Positions 43,602 through 55,759 of a DNA stretch of 64,000 nucleotides are shown piece by piece. Within the stretch, counting starts at the first letter, position 1. Each line of letters starts with the position of its first letter. The stretch comes from Torymus aiolomorphi (lineage: Eukaryota; Arthropoda; Insecta; Hymenoptera; Torymidae): contig CM070874.1 in NCBI GenBank assembly GCA_036365515.1, positions 23,052,209 to 23,116,208 on the forward strand. The letters are read 5' to 3'. The position numbers and the translations under genes were made by a program. The notes under the pieces were generated by a model. It was not told the DNA's origin, did no database searches, and was given only the letters and a program-made list of their open reading frames with translations.

Positions 43602-44659
43602 TATATACACTAATACGGCGAAAAGGAGAAAAACAGAAGGAGAATGCTCAATACTGATGCATTCGGCAACTGCAATCTGGCTTAGCCCTGCGACTTGCGT
43701 GCATGAATACTTATACTGCAGCATGAGTCATAACGGCTACGCTAGGTACCTCAGCTCACGGTCGTACACACTTTCCGGACCTATGTATACTACCGTGCAT
43801 CGGCTAGACTGCGTTCGCACACCAAGAACAGCGGAAAAACACATGCGACTCAAGCGACCGCGAGGTATAAGATAAATCTATATATATGATCGCGCGCGCT
43901 TTCTGCTACTGCTGAGTAGTGCGGCGTGCCGTCAGCCGTGGCGCACATGTGTCCATGGTGTGTGTTGTCAACAATCGAATCGTCTAGCTCCCGGCGTCCC
44001 CAGCGATGACTGTGGCTGCTGTAGTATGCCGCCCTGGTGAATCGTATTCGCCCTTTCATCGTGTTCGTCGATTGTCGATGATTCGTCGGAGATGGGAAGG
44101 CAGTGTGTCAGCGGCGAGAGCAGATTTAGTAAGCATTTTGTCATTCCTAACCTCTCTGATGGCTGAGCTGATGGTACTTTCGCTTGTTGCAGGTATCTGT
44201 GGCAGCGAGACTAGTGTAAACGACGGGCACTGCTGCAGACTGTTTTTTGGGTGTGGAAATGTTGTCTGAGTCATCTATTTATTAATTATATGTGGTTTTT
44301 AGGTGCTCAACTTTCCTTGTTTGGCTCTTACATTAGTGACTATGTGTACAGTTAAGCTGCTGCTTGTGTCTTCAGCGTCTTCAGTGAAACAACGGTTTAA
44401 GGTCTCCACCAGTTCTTCCCCTCTAGTTGTTACAAGAAGCTGGTACAGTGAGTGAACAACAGCCATTGCTGCAGACTTTTCTTTTGTATGGTAAGTTTTT
44501 TTGAGTCATCTATTTATTAGTCATATGTGGTTGTTAGGTGCTCAACTCTCCTCGCTTGTCCCCCAGAATAGGGACTGATCTGCTGTTCATGCGCTTTGCT
44601 GATCCCTAGGCTGAGGCAGTCCCTGACATTGAAACACAATTGATGGTCTCTGTCAGTAC
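43602..44659. other. GC-richer unique DNA with a degenerate ~240-bp duplication
   Basis: No supported gene. From about 44190 a segment with CTGCTGCAGACT, GAGTCATCTATTTATTA, ATATGTGG and TAGGTGCTCAACTYTCCT is repeated at about 44440-44560. The GC-rich part at 43900-44130, with CGCGCGCGC and dense CpG, could be a promoter-proximal or 5' exon region of a host gene; I find no clear ORF or splice pair. The gypsy element is inserted at its right edge at a GTAC. Confidence 0.4.
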
Positions 44660-45727
44660 TGTAACGTCCGTGTTACAATGTCACGAAAACGGTAAAGTAA
44701 GCGCGATAAATGTTCCAGTTTCGGTTTACGCCTACACGTAATAACCACGGGAGTAGGAACGCGTGAAAATAGCTAATCGGACTACCAAAATAAACAATGC
44801 TAATGCGCGAAATTCATTAAGCGGCAAACGTCAGCGTCAGCGAACAATTAGAGAGACAGAAAAAAGATAAAGGATAGCGATCTACAGAGTTACTTACTTT
44901 GGGGCGGTTGCGGTTGTCTCGTTCTCTCAGTTAGCCCTCGGCAGTCTCAGGACCCAAGCGCAGCGGGCGATTCAAATGGCAGAAGGACAGGATTGTGTAA
45001 ATAAAGTAACACTCAAAAATGCAATTATGTGATGTTTATAAATTGCATAAAGTTACGTTAAAACTGTTACACACTGATTGTAGTCGAGATATAATATCAA
45101 CAATTATTCGCGAGACTACAATCTGAGAAGCTTGACAAATATTTTAAGTTAATTCCACACAAAAATATTCTAAGTCAATTATACTCGAAATTATTCTAAG
45201 TAAATTCTGCTCGAAAATATTCTAAGTTAATTCTGCTCGAAAATATTCTAAGTCAGAATACAAAATGTCGGAAATTATTCTAAGTCCAATTGTTACAATT
45301 AAATAGTCGTCGGTCAAGGGCTTCGCCCTTCGAAACAAAAAGAACAAAAGCTTCTGCCTCGAGTGGAGGCGCGTCGCGGCTTTTATACCCGTGCATGTAT
45401 CTAGGGCAGATGCAAAGGTAAGGGAGTGTAGGGTATCTCATCTTTTGCATGGGGTGGCAAGGACGCAGGTGGGGAACTCGGGTTCGAATGTGGCGCTGCC
45501 AAGGACAAGGGTTGGATCGATAGGCGGTACGAATACGAGTAAGGTAGGATTCGTTACCATGCGAACTGTGGCTCACGGACGTAACCCAGTTGCTACCATG
45601 TGGCACCACTGACAGGAAAGAGGACTCATGGTAACATGAAGGAAAAAAAAGTTTGTAGGGTGGTAAGGATAGATGGTAGCACGGGTGTCAAAAGTGTGAG
45701 TAGCGGTCAGTCGTGCTCGACGTGACA
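44660..45727 (-). repeat. 3' LTR of the gypsy element
   Basis: Near-identical to 55760-56826. The adjacent inner sequence on the minus strand, CTTTTGGGGGGGACG just before TGTCACG, is a candidate polypurine tract (45728-45742). It contains the same ~32-bp minisatellite at 45135-45290. Confidence 0.9.
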
Positions 45728-45742
45728 CGTCCCCCCCAAAAG

Positions 45743-48675
45743 ATGTGCGCTGCGGGGCGGCGCTTGCTGGTCCCTCCATCCAAGTGTCGCAATTTTAACA
45801 TACGCTGTATGTCTGATTGTCTTTGAAGCCTTCCTTTCCAAATTTTAGGTGCAAGATGTAACCTCTTCCAGTTCGCTCTGCCTTAACCTGCTTAGTAGCG
45901 GGCGAAGTAAGTAGTCGTCACTTTCCATTCCACGACTTCCTCGTCCTCGGTAAATTTGAAAGCGTATACATGATTATTAAGCTCGTTTAGTCAACGCATA
46001 TTCCCTCTCTTGCCATGCGGATGGACCGGTCGTCAGTATTGGCCAGTAGCTTCCAGGCATCTCCTCCCTTGAACAAATTAACACTTGCCTTATTATGAGC
46101 AGATGCAGTTGCCTCCTGTTCATCGCCGCGCCCTGGTTCTCCTTCACTGTGGCCATACATGAGTCGTACCACAGCGAAACACAGAAAAATAATTCGCAGC
46201 AGCCTAAACTGCAGACGGTTACCTCTGGTTATTCCCTTCGGTCCCCGCTCGTCGACTTCAATGTTTGCCTTTGGAGTGCGTCTACCTTGCTCTACTAGAT
46301 TTGTGTTACTTCCACATACCTCATAACAACGGTAGTTCGTCAGATAAAGTGAATCCGTAAGGCTATGTGTATCCCCTTTGGTTGTTGACGTCCAAGGTCG
46401 TTACATTACTTGAAATTCACGATGAGACTCCACCATAGCTGAGCGGCGGCATAAAGTTGTACGAGCTGCGCTGTGTCGGCGATTACTAAGTATTGGCGGG
46501 CAAAGTGTAGTGTCGTAAGGTTGCAATGGGGACGCTGTGGCTGGCACAATAGCTGGCGAATGAACACTCCCTCGACCGCTTGGCTTCAATTTGGATGGGA
46601 TAGGAATATTAGTAAAAGAAGAAGGAAAATTGGAAGCAAAGTATCGTACCTTAATCGACTTTATCTTTACTGACAAATTTCCTCTACCCAAGTTTACAAA
46701 TTCCCTATTGATAATTTTTATACTAAAATTCATAATTTTTATACCATATAAAAATACCATATTTATTTTCTTCCCCCCTATACTGGCGTTGGAGATGTGC
46801 TCGCCTCGCTTAATTCTGAGTAATACGATACCCTTACAAAATTGCAACGCAAAGTAGAGTAATACAGTACTCCTATACGGAATTGCGATCCAAAACATAA
46901 TTTTAATCTTTATTTTCAAGTAAGCGAAAGACTAAAGAGATAAATATTTCTACAAATCTAACAATAATCAGAATAAGAAATACAGAAAGTACTATGTGTA
47001 ACAAATCTTTTGTTGAAATCTCACTTCGAAAGTTAATCACGTGTATACTATGTTAATTTTCGAAGTTTTATTGAATAGATAATTCTATGTGCAAGTTTCA
47101 TTTCACAATGTCCCAGTCATTATAGACATCGTTGAATTCCACACATTCGTCAATTCGCATTATACAATTCTTTGGAAATTCAATTATTTGACAGTCCAAA
47201 ATCGGAATTTTATAAACTTTCCGGAATAAGCAACTTCTAACCTAAATTCGCTTACAGTCGAAATAAGCCATAATATTCTTTTGAAAATAACGCTCTTTTC
47301 TTTGTGAAAACTATATGTTACCTATATGGTAAATTATCATAATTAGTTTTTGATAAGAACATTTTCTCACAAGACATAAGATTTTTAACATAACACTGAT
47401 TTTCACAAAAAAAGCATTTCTTTCATTACATATTCTTTCATTGATTTAAGCATAAATAACAGTTGCCCATATCAGCCACTATCATAAGTATAGTCCGCTT
47501 GCAGTTATATAATAAACTCAATTAGTGTTTTGTTATCCGGATTTAGTCTGAAAAACTAGAAAAGATTGCATTGCGTACACAAAAAGAAGTGTCCCTATTT
47601 GTAAAAGGTACAACCAGTTCAATACATAATTCACTACTTACACTATATTTACTTTCACAACGCAATCGAATAAAATAGATCGAACTTTTGATAGAAAAAA
47701 CTGTGAAGCTAAACTTTTCGTATCTCTTATGCTTAGCAAAGATTTATTTAATTCCGCCGATGTAAACGAACAGCACCTTTTGGCGATCCAGTAAATCGCA
47801 TGAGTTCGATACGAGCTGTTTAGTTTTGAATACTAAAGTCAACATTGACTTCTGTTTTTGTATTTTCCAATCAGAAATTCTTTTACTTTATTATCCAACC
47901 TTTCAAACTATTTTGCCATAGCCGTTCTCTCGCTTGCGTAATCATTCTCTATTATACAAATATAGGTTCTTTTTCACCTGTCATAATTTTGACCTTGTCG
48001 TCTCGCGATGTCCACATTGCCCTATTAATTTCTTTACAATTTTCTAACAAATAGCTAGTAAGTGGTACATTGTACTCCTCCCCCTTGAGACAACGGCAAG
48101 GTCATAAAATAACTCACTCTTTTTCAAATTATTAGTTAGTGCGCCTAAACTATGCAAATCTACCTATATCTAAGATTTTTATTACGTATGTCATCGTGTT
48201 ATCGGATTCATTTAATTGCTGATACGCGTCTTGTAAAGTAATTTTTCTTCATCCAATTTCACTGGTTTAAATTACATCTGGTACAAATTCGCATTTTCAA
48301 ATGCCAGTCCTGGATTGGTGTCGATTGCATAATAGTAAAGTAGCCCATCCCTTGCGCGGATGCTAGAAAGGACAGAAGAAATCCGGTGACTTCGATTAAT
48401 AGTTTGACGTCCACTGCTGCTCGCTTTAAATTACTATTTATTCTAAAAAATTTCAAAAGAACTAAGTTAAAACTGCTTATAAGAATTAAAAACCCATTGT
48501 GTGTACAATTTTGAAGAATCTTTATCTGCAAACATGAAAGTAATATGTTATCTTTATTAGTCCGAAAACTGGTTTCAATTTCAAAGTTGTTGCAAGAATG
48601 AACATCAACGTCCTCATCTGTAAACATGAATAAAAATGTTAACTTTCTAACTTAGGTTAAGCTTACTTTTTATTC
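45743..48675 (-). other. 2.9-kb region between integrase and 3' LTR, no recognised env
   Basis: Errantivirus-type gypsy elements often carry an env gene here. The minus strand has short frames at 48627-48259 and 46919-46401, and the plus strand one at 47845-48054, but none shows a signal peptide, fusion motif or transmembrane pattern I could defend. The sequence is AT-rich. It may be a decayed third ORF or a long untranslated region. Confidence 0.5.
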
Positions 48676-51600
48676 TTACAAGCTTTCGGAATCTGCGTGC
48701 GGTTTAACATGCGACAAGCGTAAGCGATTACTGTGCACGACTTTGGTCTTATTTTCATTAATTTGAATTTTTACATTGCCATTTTCCCAGATTTCAATTA
48801 TTAAATAAGGGCCAGAATATTGATTTTCAAATTTATGCGGCTTTGGCCCGTTCTGCAACCACACAAAGTCGCCTATTTTGAAATTCTTATGATTTGACTT
48901 TTTATCATAATATTCTTTACTTTTTTGTTTAGCGGATAATAGTTTTTCTTGTGCGGTTCTTTGGAGAAAACTCAATCTTTCGACCAAAGTTGTCATGTAC
49001 CCCGCGTAAGTAGGCAATAAATCTTCCGGCTTTAAGGGGTCGCTCGAGGGCACTCTCGCCAGGCGTCCGAACACTAACTCGAACGGAGTATGCTGGGTTC
49101 CTTCATGTTTGCCCGTGTTGAAATTAAACATTGCTAACTCAACCCACTCGTCCCAATCTAAATGTTTCGTGGCAAACATTTTCAAAAATTCACTAAGTGG
49201 CGAGTGCGAGCGCTCTAAAGAGCCGTTAGATTGAGGGTGAAAAGCGGTAGTTTTTACTTGCTTAATTTTAAATCGTTTTGCAACGCGCTTAACTAATTTA
49301 CTTAGAAAATTGGTGCCTTGATCGGTAAGCATAGCTTGCGGCGCGCCAAAAGTGCAAATAAAGCGTTTGATAAAAGCATCTGCTACAGTAATGGCAGTCT
49401 GGTCTTTTAAAGGGACTCCCACCGAGAATTTTCTAAATTGATCCTGCACAGTTAAAATGTACTCGGATTCGTCTTTAGTTCTGGGTAACGGTCCTACGAT
49501 GTCCAAACTAACCGTGAAAAATGGAATACAAGGGTGGTCCGTTATAATCATTTTCTGTTTTGTTTTGACCCGCACTAATTTTTTAAGCTGGCAAGGAACG
49601 CATTTTTGAATGAAGGCTTGTATGTCCTCCTTTAAATGCTCCCACTGATATTTATATTTTATTCTATTCAAAGTTTTAGTTACTCCTTTGTGTCCACCCG
49701 CCGCCGAACAATGAGCTTCGTGAATTATATCCGCTCTTTTACTCGGCTCCGGGTGCTGTATGAGTCCACGGCAAATAATTATTTTAACACTATTATTACC
49801 TAATTCACGTCTTAAAGAGGCCAAAATATCTTTAAACTCAACATTTTCGATATTACTGCTCCTAGCCATACTAAAAGAAGCAATTTGATTAATATCTAAA
49901 AATTTTGCTAACTTCCTAACTAACTGGGCCAAAATTTCTAAGGTATCCCATAAACTATTTTAACCTTTGCCCCGAAGTGGTAATACAAAATTCATTTTTT
50001 TATTGGCCTTAATGATTTTAGGCTCTCCCGTTACTAAATTCTCGAAATGCGGAAGCTTCCCTAAATCCTTTAATTGCCTAGACCCCTCATCGAGCGGTTC
50101 TCCGTCCGTGCTCACAAAATAAAGGTAACTATCCTTCCTCATAAACAATTTCTCTCTACAATAGATTATATTGTCTTGAGGACCGACCGCTTTCAGCGCG
50201 ACACTTTTTTCATTGACCGCGTTCTCGTCCCCGAAAGTCATGTCGGAAAAGGGACCTTTAAACACCGAGATGTTGTCGCGCCCGGATGCTTCCCGGCACG
50301 CGAGCTCTCCTGACATAACCGTTTGCTCACTTTCCTCGGGCGCGAACGCAGAAACAGATGGCCAGATTGGTCTGTGCAGCGTTTCTTTTTTATTGCTATC
50401 CGCAGCTTGCGGTACGAGAGACGCAGACGTCTCCTTATCTTCGACAAAGGACGCGCATTCCTGAACCTCTTCGACCGCGGGGGCTTCTTTAATGGCTTGC
50501 TTATACTTTTCAGTGGCTTGGCGGCCCGCACGCTTACGCGTGGCCATTGCATGCAAGGTGGGCGCGCCGTCCCCCTGCTGGGTTTGCCATTCCTGGGGCG
50601 GCTCTACTGTCTGTTCGCCAGCGACAGCATGGCGCCCCTCTCCCCCTATGCTGACTTGTGTAGCTACGCATACTTTTTCTATAATGGGGTTGCGCGACAG
50701 TGCGTCCGCGTTCAGATTTAATTCACCTTTCTTATAGAGTACATCGAATTGATAGTCTAAAAGTTTTAAACGCCAACGCGTGACTCTAGATCCTGGATCA
50801 TTATGATTGTTCAACCAAACTAGCGACCTGTGATCAGTAATTAAAGTGAATTTATTCCCGTATAAGTAAGGTCTGAATTGCGTAATAGCGTACACGATTG
50901 CTAATGCTTCTTTTGAAAACGTACAATAATTCTTTTCTGCTTGATTCATCGCGCGCGACACAAAGGCTATGGGACGATCTTTTCCAATTTCTCCTTGCGA
51001 TAAAACTGCCCCGATTGCGTACCCGCTAGCGTCGGTAGTTACTAAAAACTTTTCTTCGAAATGCGGATGCGCTAAAACCGGTGGTTCGCATAATTTATCA
51101 CGAAGAGTCTCAAATGCCGTTTGCGCGTTCTCATCCCAAACAAAAAGTTGTTCTTTTCTAAGAAGGTTAGTTAAAGGCTTGGCTATTCGTGCAAAACCAT
51201 TAATAAATCGCCTATAATAACCAGCTAGTCCTAAAAATTGTTTAATATTTTTCTGATTTCTAGGCACTGGAAATTCTTTAACTGCTTTTAGTTTTTCCGG
51301 GTCCGGGCGTAAACCGTCACCGTTAATTATATGTCCCAAATAATTAATTTCCGGTTTAAGAAATTCACATTTTTCCGGTTGCAAAACTAAATTAGCATGG
51401 CGCAGTTTTTCAAACAACTTCTCGATTGTTTCTATGTACTCGTTAAAAGTTTTAGAGTAGACGCAAATGTCATCAAAAAAATGAACCACGTTTTTCATAC
51501 CAGCAATTACTTTAAGAACGAGTGACAAAAATACCGGAGCGCTTGTCTTTAATCCAAAAGGCGATCTAACAAAATGAAAAAAACCGAGCTCACAAGAAAA

Positions 51601-53496
51601 AGCTGTTTTTTCTCTGTCCTCAGCTTTAATTTTAATTTGATGATAACCCGCGTATAAATCGAAAACTGAGAAAAATTTGGCATCACCAAGCTGATCCAAA
51701 ATATCCGCTATGTTCAGAACCGGATGATTGTAATCGGGTATAATGGCGTTTAACTTTCTAAAGTCTACTACTACCCGAAATTTTTTCTTGCCGTCGGGTC
51801 CCGGTTTTTTGTCAACGCAGAACACGGGCGCCGAGTAGGCACTTGTTGAAGGTTCGACGATGCCTTTCTCTAACATTTCTTTTACCTGCCTATTGATCTC
51901 TTCTTTTAGAATAGGTGGTTGTCTAAATTGTTTAATTCTAATTGGAATATTCGTTGTTGTGGGTATTTCGTGTTCAATTACATTTGTCGCGGGCATAATA
52001 TCTCCCGCTAAATAAAATCGATCCGAAAATTTCACAAGGAGTGACTCAATTTCGGCTAATTGATTAGGTGACAAATGCTTAAGACGTAAAAGCTCTCTTA
52101 ATTTAGTCACCCTCTCATTTCCTAAAAGGAAAACCGTGTCTGACATGCACATAATTTGATGGTCGCGTGGCTCCCCTATTTTATGGCTCCGCCTTTCTAC
52201 CCTAAATTGGCTACTTAAGTGCGGATGGTGCGGCCTATGCTTCCATATTGACCAGACTACTCCATTTATATTTCTTTTAATTTGATGTAGCATCTGGCGT
52301 AAAGTGCATAACATGTCAGAGGTCCCCTCGCCCTCCGACACGCGATACTCTCTCATTTTCTTAAAAATAGGAATGGCGGTGAAACAAGTAACATTTAAAG
52401 CGTAAGAGTATAAGCGTAATAATAAACTACTTTTCCATGCTTGCAAAAAGGTTAACTTCTCTAGCTTGACACGCAACCCCTCAAAAAGGTGCGCCAGCTG
52501 AAAGTCTTCTCGAACTAAAGCATAAGACAATGCGCTGGTTAATTTATTACTTCCGCCCTTCTCAATATTGCCGGACAACGACAACTTTTGCTTCCTCAAT
52601 AAATTATTAAGTTTGCTAAAACTATTCCTTTTAATTTTAGTTCTTTTATGAGTTTCATGCTTGTATTTAATACACGTAAAATTCCTTATTTTATTACAAA
52701 CAAATTTTACTTTTCTCCTACTTTTATTCAATACCGTTTTTGCTCTATAATTTTTTATATTCAATCCAACATTTCCCCCTTGAGTGCTAACACTCATACT
52801 ATTTTTACAAGCTAAAATTTCTGAATTTTTCTTATTTTCTACCACAATACATTTATTAACTTTACTTTTAAATTTAGCCCAATTTTTTACAAGAAGATCT
52901 TCACTAACTCTATTTTTTCAATTTTTATTTAACAAGTCCAAATACTGTTGAGATACGCTATTTTTTAACGTTTGCTCTCTAAATAAATTATTTCCGAATA
53001 TAATCCTGTTCACTTTTTCTTTCAAACTTTTATTTTTACAAAACTTAGTTCTCAAATTTTGCTTTTTAGCTATTTTAACTAACCGGTATTTAGTTTCACA
53101 ATGCTTAACTTTCAAATCTTTATTTTTATCAATTTTTAAGTTTAAGCTTTTATTTTTACAAATTTCATTTTTCAATTTTCTAGTTTTTTCAAATTTCAAA
53201 TTCAAATTTTTATTTTCATCAATTCCATTTTTTAAATCAATTTTTTCCAAAACGTGCACGGTACAAATTTCAAATGGGGCGATACTTTTAAGCGAAGAAA
53301 GACAAATATGTGAAATAATTTTCTCATACGAAGCAGGTAAATCGCTATAAACGTTCTGAGTGCTACACTCGCCTAAAACAACACTGGATTTGTGCGACCG
53401 AGCAGTTGCAACGGGATTTTTCGCGTGTCCGGAATTGCGCTCATCCCCCCACATCGTACCCTGCGTTACTTCCTTATGTCGTTCGGCTCGTGCCAA
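48676..53496 (-). pseudogene. Pol of the gypsy element: RT, RNase H, integrase; two in-frame stops
   Basis: One frame of about 1,607 codons runs from 53496 to 48676 and is broken only by TGA at 52918-52920 and TAA at 49960-49962. Order: a K/N-rich linker of over 200 codons; RT with KKFRVVVDFRKLNAI, SVFDLYAGYHQI, FGLKTSAPVF and the catalytic FFDDICVYS; RNase H with VTTDASGYAIGAVLSQ and LITDHRSLVWL; a ~230-residue linker of low similarity; integrase with an HHCC zinc site (HEAHCSAAGGHKG, CVPCQ) and catalytic D-D-E (SLDIVGPLPR, LTDQGTNFLS, NGSLERSHSPL), and a C-terminal chromo-like or GPY-type segment (GPYLIIEIWENGNVKIQ). FFDD replaces the commoner YLDD. The two stops make this copy non-autonomous unless suppressed. 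Confidence 0.9.
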
Positions 53497-53914
53497 ACTT
53501 ACTCTCTTTGTTTATTGGCCGCGCGAAATCTACACTACTCGAGCACCGTAAACTGATTACGTGAGAAGCTATTTCCAAAAAATTTTCTTTATAATTAATT
53601 TTTGCCCTGTATTTTCTTAACATTTCGCTGCCGATTAACCCGTCCTCTTCAATAGGAAAATCGTCAGGAACCAAATGAAAATACAATGTTAAATCGCGGA
53701 AAATCAAGGTTATTTTCCCGCGCGAGTTAATCGATTCCTTAGTAATACCTTTAAGTTCAAGAATTTCGTTTTCAAAAACAATGGCCTTACTAGGTTTTTT
53801 ACTAATTTTAAGCAACGACGGGCCTGCCCCCGTATCTAACATTAATTTGAGCGGTACCTGATAATTTTCAAATGGCAATTCTATTACAGGTGACTTACTA
53901 TTAATACTCAACAA
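53474..53914 (-). CDS. Aspartic protease of the gypsy element
   Basis: A 146-codon frame overlaps the end of gag. VPLKLMLDTGAGPSLLK contains the active-site DTGA box, and GLIGSEMLRKYRAKINY is the conserved C-terminal flap-to-helix segment (ILGxD-like in the family). It would cleave Gag and Pol. Its frame differs from the downstream pol frame, so either a ribosomal frameshift or an indel near 53480 joins them. The apparent ATG is internal; expression is more likely by readthrough from gag. Confidence 0.85.
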   Translation of the reverse strand: MLSINSKSPVIELPFENYQVPLKLMLDTGAGPSLLKISKKPSKAIVFENEILELKGITKESINSRGKITLIFRDLTLYFHLVPDDFPIEEDGLIGSEMLRKYRAKINYKENFLEIASHVISLRCSSSVDFARPINKESKFGTSRTT

Positions 53915-55621
53915 AATGGACTTTCGCGCAAATTTTAATTCTGATTTGTGTTTGATTGGTGTGGGCGCGTGCTTTCTGATTGCCCCCAGGTCGCGCCCTG
54001 TGCCGCGGGGCTGTTCGCGTTTCCCGCTTCACGTTGCAATTTTTCTCTACTTTTTCTTTCCAATATTTGGCATTCATTCTTCCAGTGTCCCTCTTTTTTA
54101 CAATAATTGCAAATTTTAACAAAATTATTGATTTGATTCGATTGGCCACTGCGGGACTATGCGATCGCGGTCTATATTGATTTTGTGAGACTTGGGGCGT
54201 GGCTGGCCGCGCGCTTGCCAATGGGTTTGCGGCTGGTGCCGAGACGCGCGCTTGCGTAGCTACGGGCTGCGCCCATGTAGTCGGCTGTGTCGCGGGTTGC
54301 TGTGTACCCGGGGATAACAATGATTTTAAAGTCCAACAGTTTTTTTCGATGTGATTTCTTTTGCCACAATATTGACAAATTTCTGTCGGTTTATTTTGAA
54401 CAATTTTAACTTCAGCTAATTCTGCCTTCAATTTGTTATTTTCTTGATTTAATTTACTTTTACGCGTTGGTTCGGTTTTCTCTAAATCTGTAACCTCACG
54501 CTCTATTTCTATTGCTTTTTCTACGGCTTCCTGAAAAGTTGCGGCCACCCCCATGCGCCTCTTAATTTCCCAATCCATACCGCGTACAAAAATTTTAATT
54601 TATCGGCTTCTACATTTTGTATGAACCCCGCATCATCCCTTTTTTCTCTTTTTGCGGCCTCTTTTAATTCTATTGCGATACGCCTAACTCTGTTTGCAAA
54701 TGTTATAATGTTTTCTTTTTCTCTTTGTCTGGTCGCGGCTAATTCCCCCATCAAGGTGTGATGTGTTTTATACGATCCGAAATTTGCCTCAAAATATTTA
54801 ACTAGATCCGTCATATTAAAAAAAACTATTTCCTCCATTGACTTTGCTGCTTCACCCGTTAGCCGTCGTCTAATTAATTTTACCAAGTCGGCTTCGTTTG
54901 CTGCCGGAATCATGCTAATGGCTTCTCTTAAACCGAATAAAAGGGTACTAAGTGGAATATTGCTACCGTCAAATTTTGGTATGCAGTCTAGTGCATCTTT
55001 AATCAACAAATTTTTTAACGGAGTTAAAGTTGCATTTGGACGAAAAGAATTCATTATTGTTGGCAGTGTTGTTCTAACATTCGTAACTAAAGGCGTGCTG
55101 TGCCCCCTTCCCCCTGCTACGTGCGGAGTATAATTTGCCGAATTTAATAAGTTTGTATCAAAATTCACTTTATTTTGTGTATTATCCCCGTCTATTGTGT
55201 TTATTACCGTTTTATACTGCGTAACTTCACCGTCTTCAGTTAATTCTTGGTCGGATTTGACTAGAGCTGGAAGTTTTTCAGTAATCAAATGTTTATCCAC
55301 GCTCGAGATTGCTTCCATAATTTCAATAACACTAATATTGTGATGCATAAATTCACGTAAAATGTCTATCATAATTTCGTCTTGACAAATTTTTTCAACT
55401 AATGCCCTATCCACGGTTTCTGCGAGAGACAACTGCAACTTCTTAACATCCCGAATTCTTTCCGGCTTTATTTCCGATGCCGATTGATATCTAGCCCTGA
55501 GCACTGCTACTAACTCGTTGAGCGTAGCCGTTATTAATGTAGGTTCCTCTACACTAAGGTATTTCCGCAAAATCTCAGTTGCTTCTGAATTCCTAGCGAC
55601 CGCACTGTTTGAAGCTGCCAT
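53901..55621 (-). pseudogene. Gag of the gypsy element, two frameshifts
   Basis: Frame one (55621-54521, MAASNSAVARNSEATEILRK) holds a coiled or helical N-terminus and capsid (DCIPKFDGSNIPLSTLLFGL, LRRELTGEAAKS-like RRRLTGEAAKSMEEIVFF, FEANFGSYKTHHTLMGEL). At an A/T run near 54600 the frame shifts to 54578-53901 (MDWEIKRRMGVAATFQEAVE), which contains a CCHC knuckle CQYCGKRNHIEKNC. Near 54125 another shift is needed to read the second knuckle CNYCKKEGHWKNEC. Both shifts lie in homopolymers and could be mutation or read error. The P/A/Q-rich linker between the knuckles is unusual. Gag builds the particle and its knuckles bind element RNA. Confidence 0.85.
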
Positions 55622-55736
55622 TTTAATAATTTATTTATATTTTTCTTTTGAACGCAAGAAACGAAGGGAAAAAGAAAACTTTTATAACTGTGGTATGTAT
55701 GTATATATAAAAAAAAATTTTCACTATTTTCACTTT

Positions 55737-55759
55737 TATCCCGGAGGTGGGCCCCCAAT
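55737..55759 (-). promoter_or_regulatory. Putative primer-binding site
   Basis: Immediately inside the 5' LTR the minus strand reads TTGGGGGCCCACCTCCGG. A TGG start one or two bases after the LTR fits a tRNA-primed PBS, but I did not match it to a specific tRNA. Confidence 0.45.

Noticed and set aside
45391..45612. Possible tRNA from GGTTCGAAT in the gypsy LTR
   Set aside because: Only a B-box-like stretch; no cloverleaf can be drawn, and the same sequence is in both LTRs.
46401..46919. Envelope gene of the gypsy element
   Set aside because: 172 codons with hydrophobic stretches, but no signal peptide, cleavage site or fusion-type motif that I could defend.
50213..50737. Plus-strand ORFs in the gypsy pol region (50213-50464, 50323-50721, 50492-50737)
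   Set aside because: Shadows of the minus-strand pol frame in a GC-richer linker.
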